Shown here in pieces: positions 5,570 through 5,670 of a DNA stretch of 5,670 nucleotides. The notes under the pieces are model-generated. The model made no database searches. It was not told where the DNA came from and saw nothing but the letters and a program-made list of their open reading frames with translations. The DNA is from Candidatus Fonsibacter lacus (GTDB lineage Bacteria > Pseudomonadota > Alphaproteobacteria > Pelagibacterales > Pelagibacteraceae), in NCBI GenBank assembly GCA_010021145.1, contig RGRP01000054.1, positions 1-5,670 of the forward strand, read 5' to 3'. Within the stretch, counting starts at the first letter, position 1, and every line of letters begins with the position of its first letter. Position numbers and translations under genes: made by a program.

Positions 5570-5670
5570 ATGATCAATAAACCAAAAGCATTTATCATCC
5601 TTGGCAATCAACTTTTTCCATTAAGCCAATTAAAAAATTTTAAAGACCATCATTTTATGATGGCGGAAGA
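5570..5670 (+). CDS. Cryptochrome/photolyase-related protein (PF04244 type), 3' end outside window
   Basis: Only the first 33 codons are present. They begin MINKPKAFIILGNQLFPLSQ and continue to HHFMMAE. The beta strand followed by LGNQLFP, then FMMAE about 14 residues on, is the start of the deoxyribodipyrimidine photolyase-related family (PF04244). Its studied bacterial members are FAD and iron-sulfur (6-4) photolyases that reverse UV (6-4) photoproducts using light. The ATG lies 12 bp after the umuC stop with no promoter or terminator between, so it probably belongs to the SOS operon. No Shine-Dalgarno sequence is evident. The FAD site, cysteines and catalytic His residues lie beyond the window, so the enzyme class is an inference from a short segment. 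Confidence 0.78.
   Translation, partial: MINKPKAFIILGNQLFPLSQLKNFKDHHFMMAE

Overview
This window comes from an AT-rich bacterial chromosome, most likely alphaproteobacterial. Two signs point there. A GAAC-N7-GAAC element, the LexA box form known in Alphaproteobacteria, sits upstream of umuD. A ScfR/RamB-type regulator is divergent from isocitrate lyase. The sequence does not settle genus or order; a streamlined marine or other AT-rich alphaproteobacterium would fit.

Left part (1-589): the 3' two thirds of a haloacetate/fluoroacetate dehalogenase-type alpha/beta hydrolase. Its frame is open to the left edge, so the first visible ATG at 104 is internal. It overlaps tail to tail by 11 bp with the next gene.

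Carbon metabolism block (579-3667): on the minus strand lies a XRE-HTH regulator with a degenerate ImmA/IrrE-like domain and the ScfR C-terminal domain. Divergent from it are an unrecognised 77-residue gene and aceA (isocitrate lyase), which overlap by 8 bp and look translationally coupled. The 135-bp divergent region carries about seven copies of an ATTTACAA half-site, including a near-perfect 19-bp palindrome. I read this as the regulator's operator array. A GC-rich hairpin follows aceA.

Stress and repair block (3666-5670): a small minus-strand DUF2892/YgaP-type membrane protein is divergent from a rightward SOS cluster. The cluster is a LexA box overlapping a candidate promoter, umuD, umuC (start best placed at 4280, overlapping umuD by 14 bp), and then, after a 12-bp gap, the start of a PF04244-type photolyase-related gene cut by the right edge. 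Together these suggest damage-induced translesion synthesis co-transcribed with light-dependent repair.

Most genes belong to known families. The least explained elements are the 77-residue protein coupled to aceA and the dense half-site array in front of it. I see no RNA genes, insertion sequences or CRISPR arrays.
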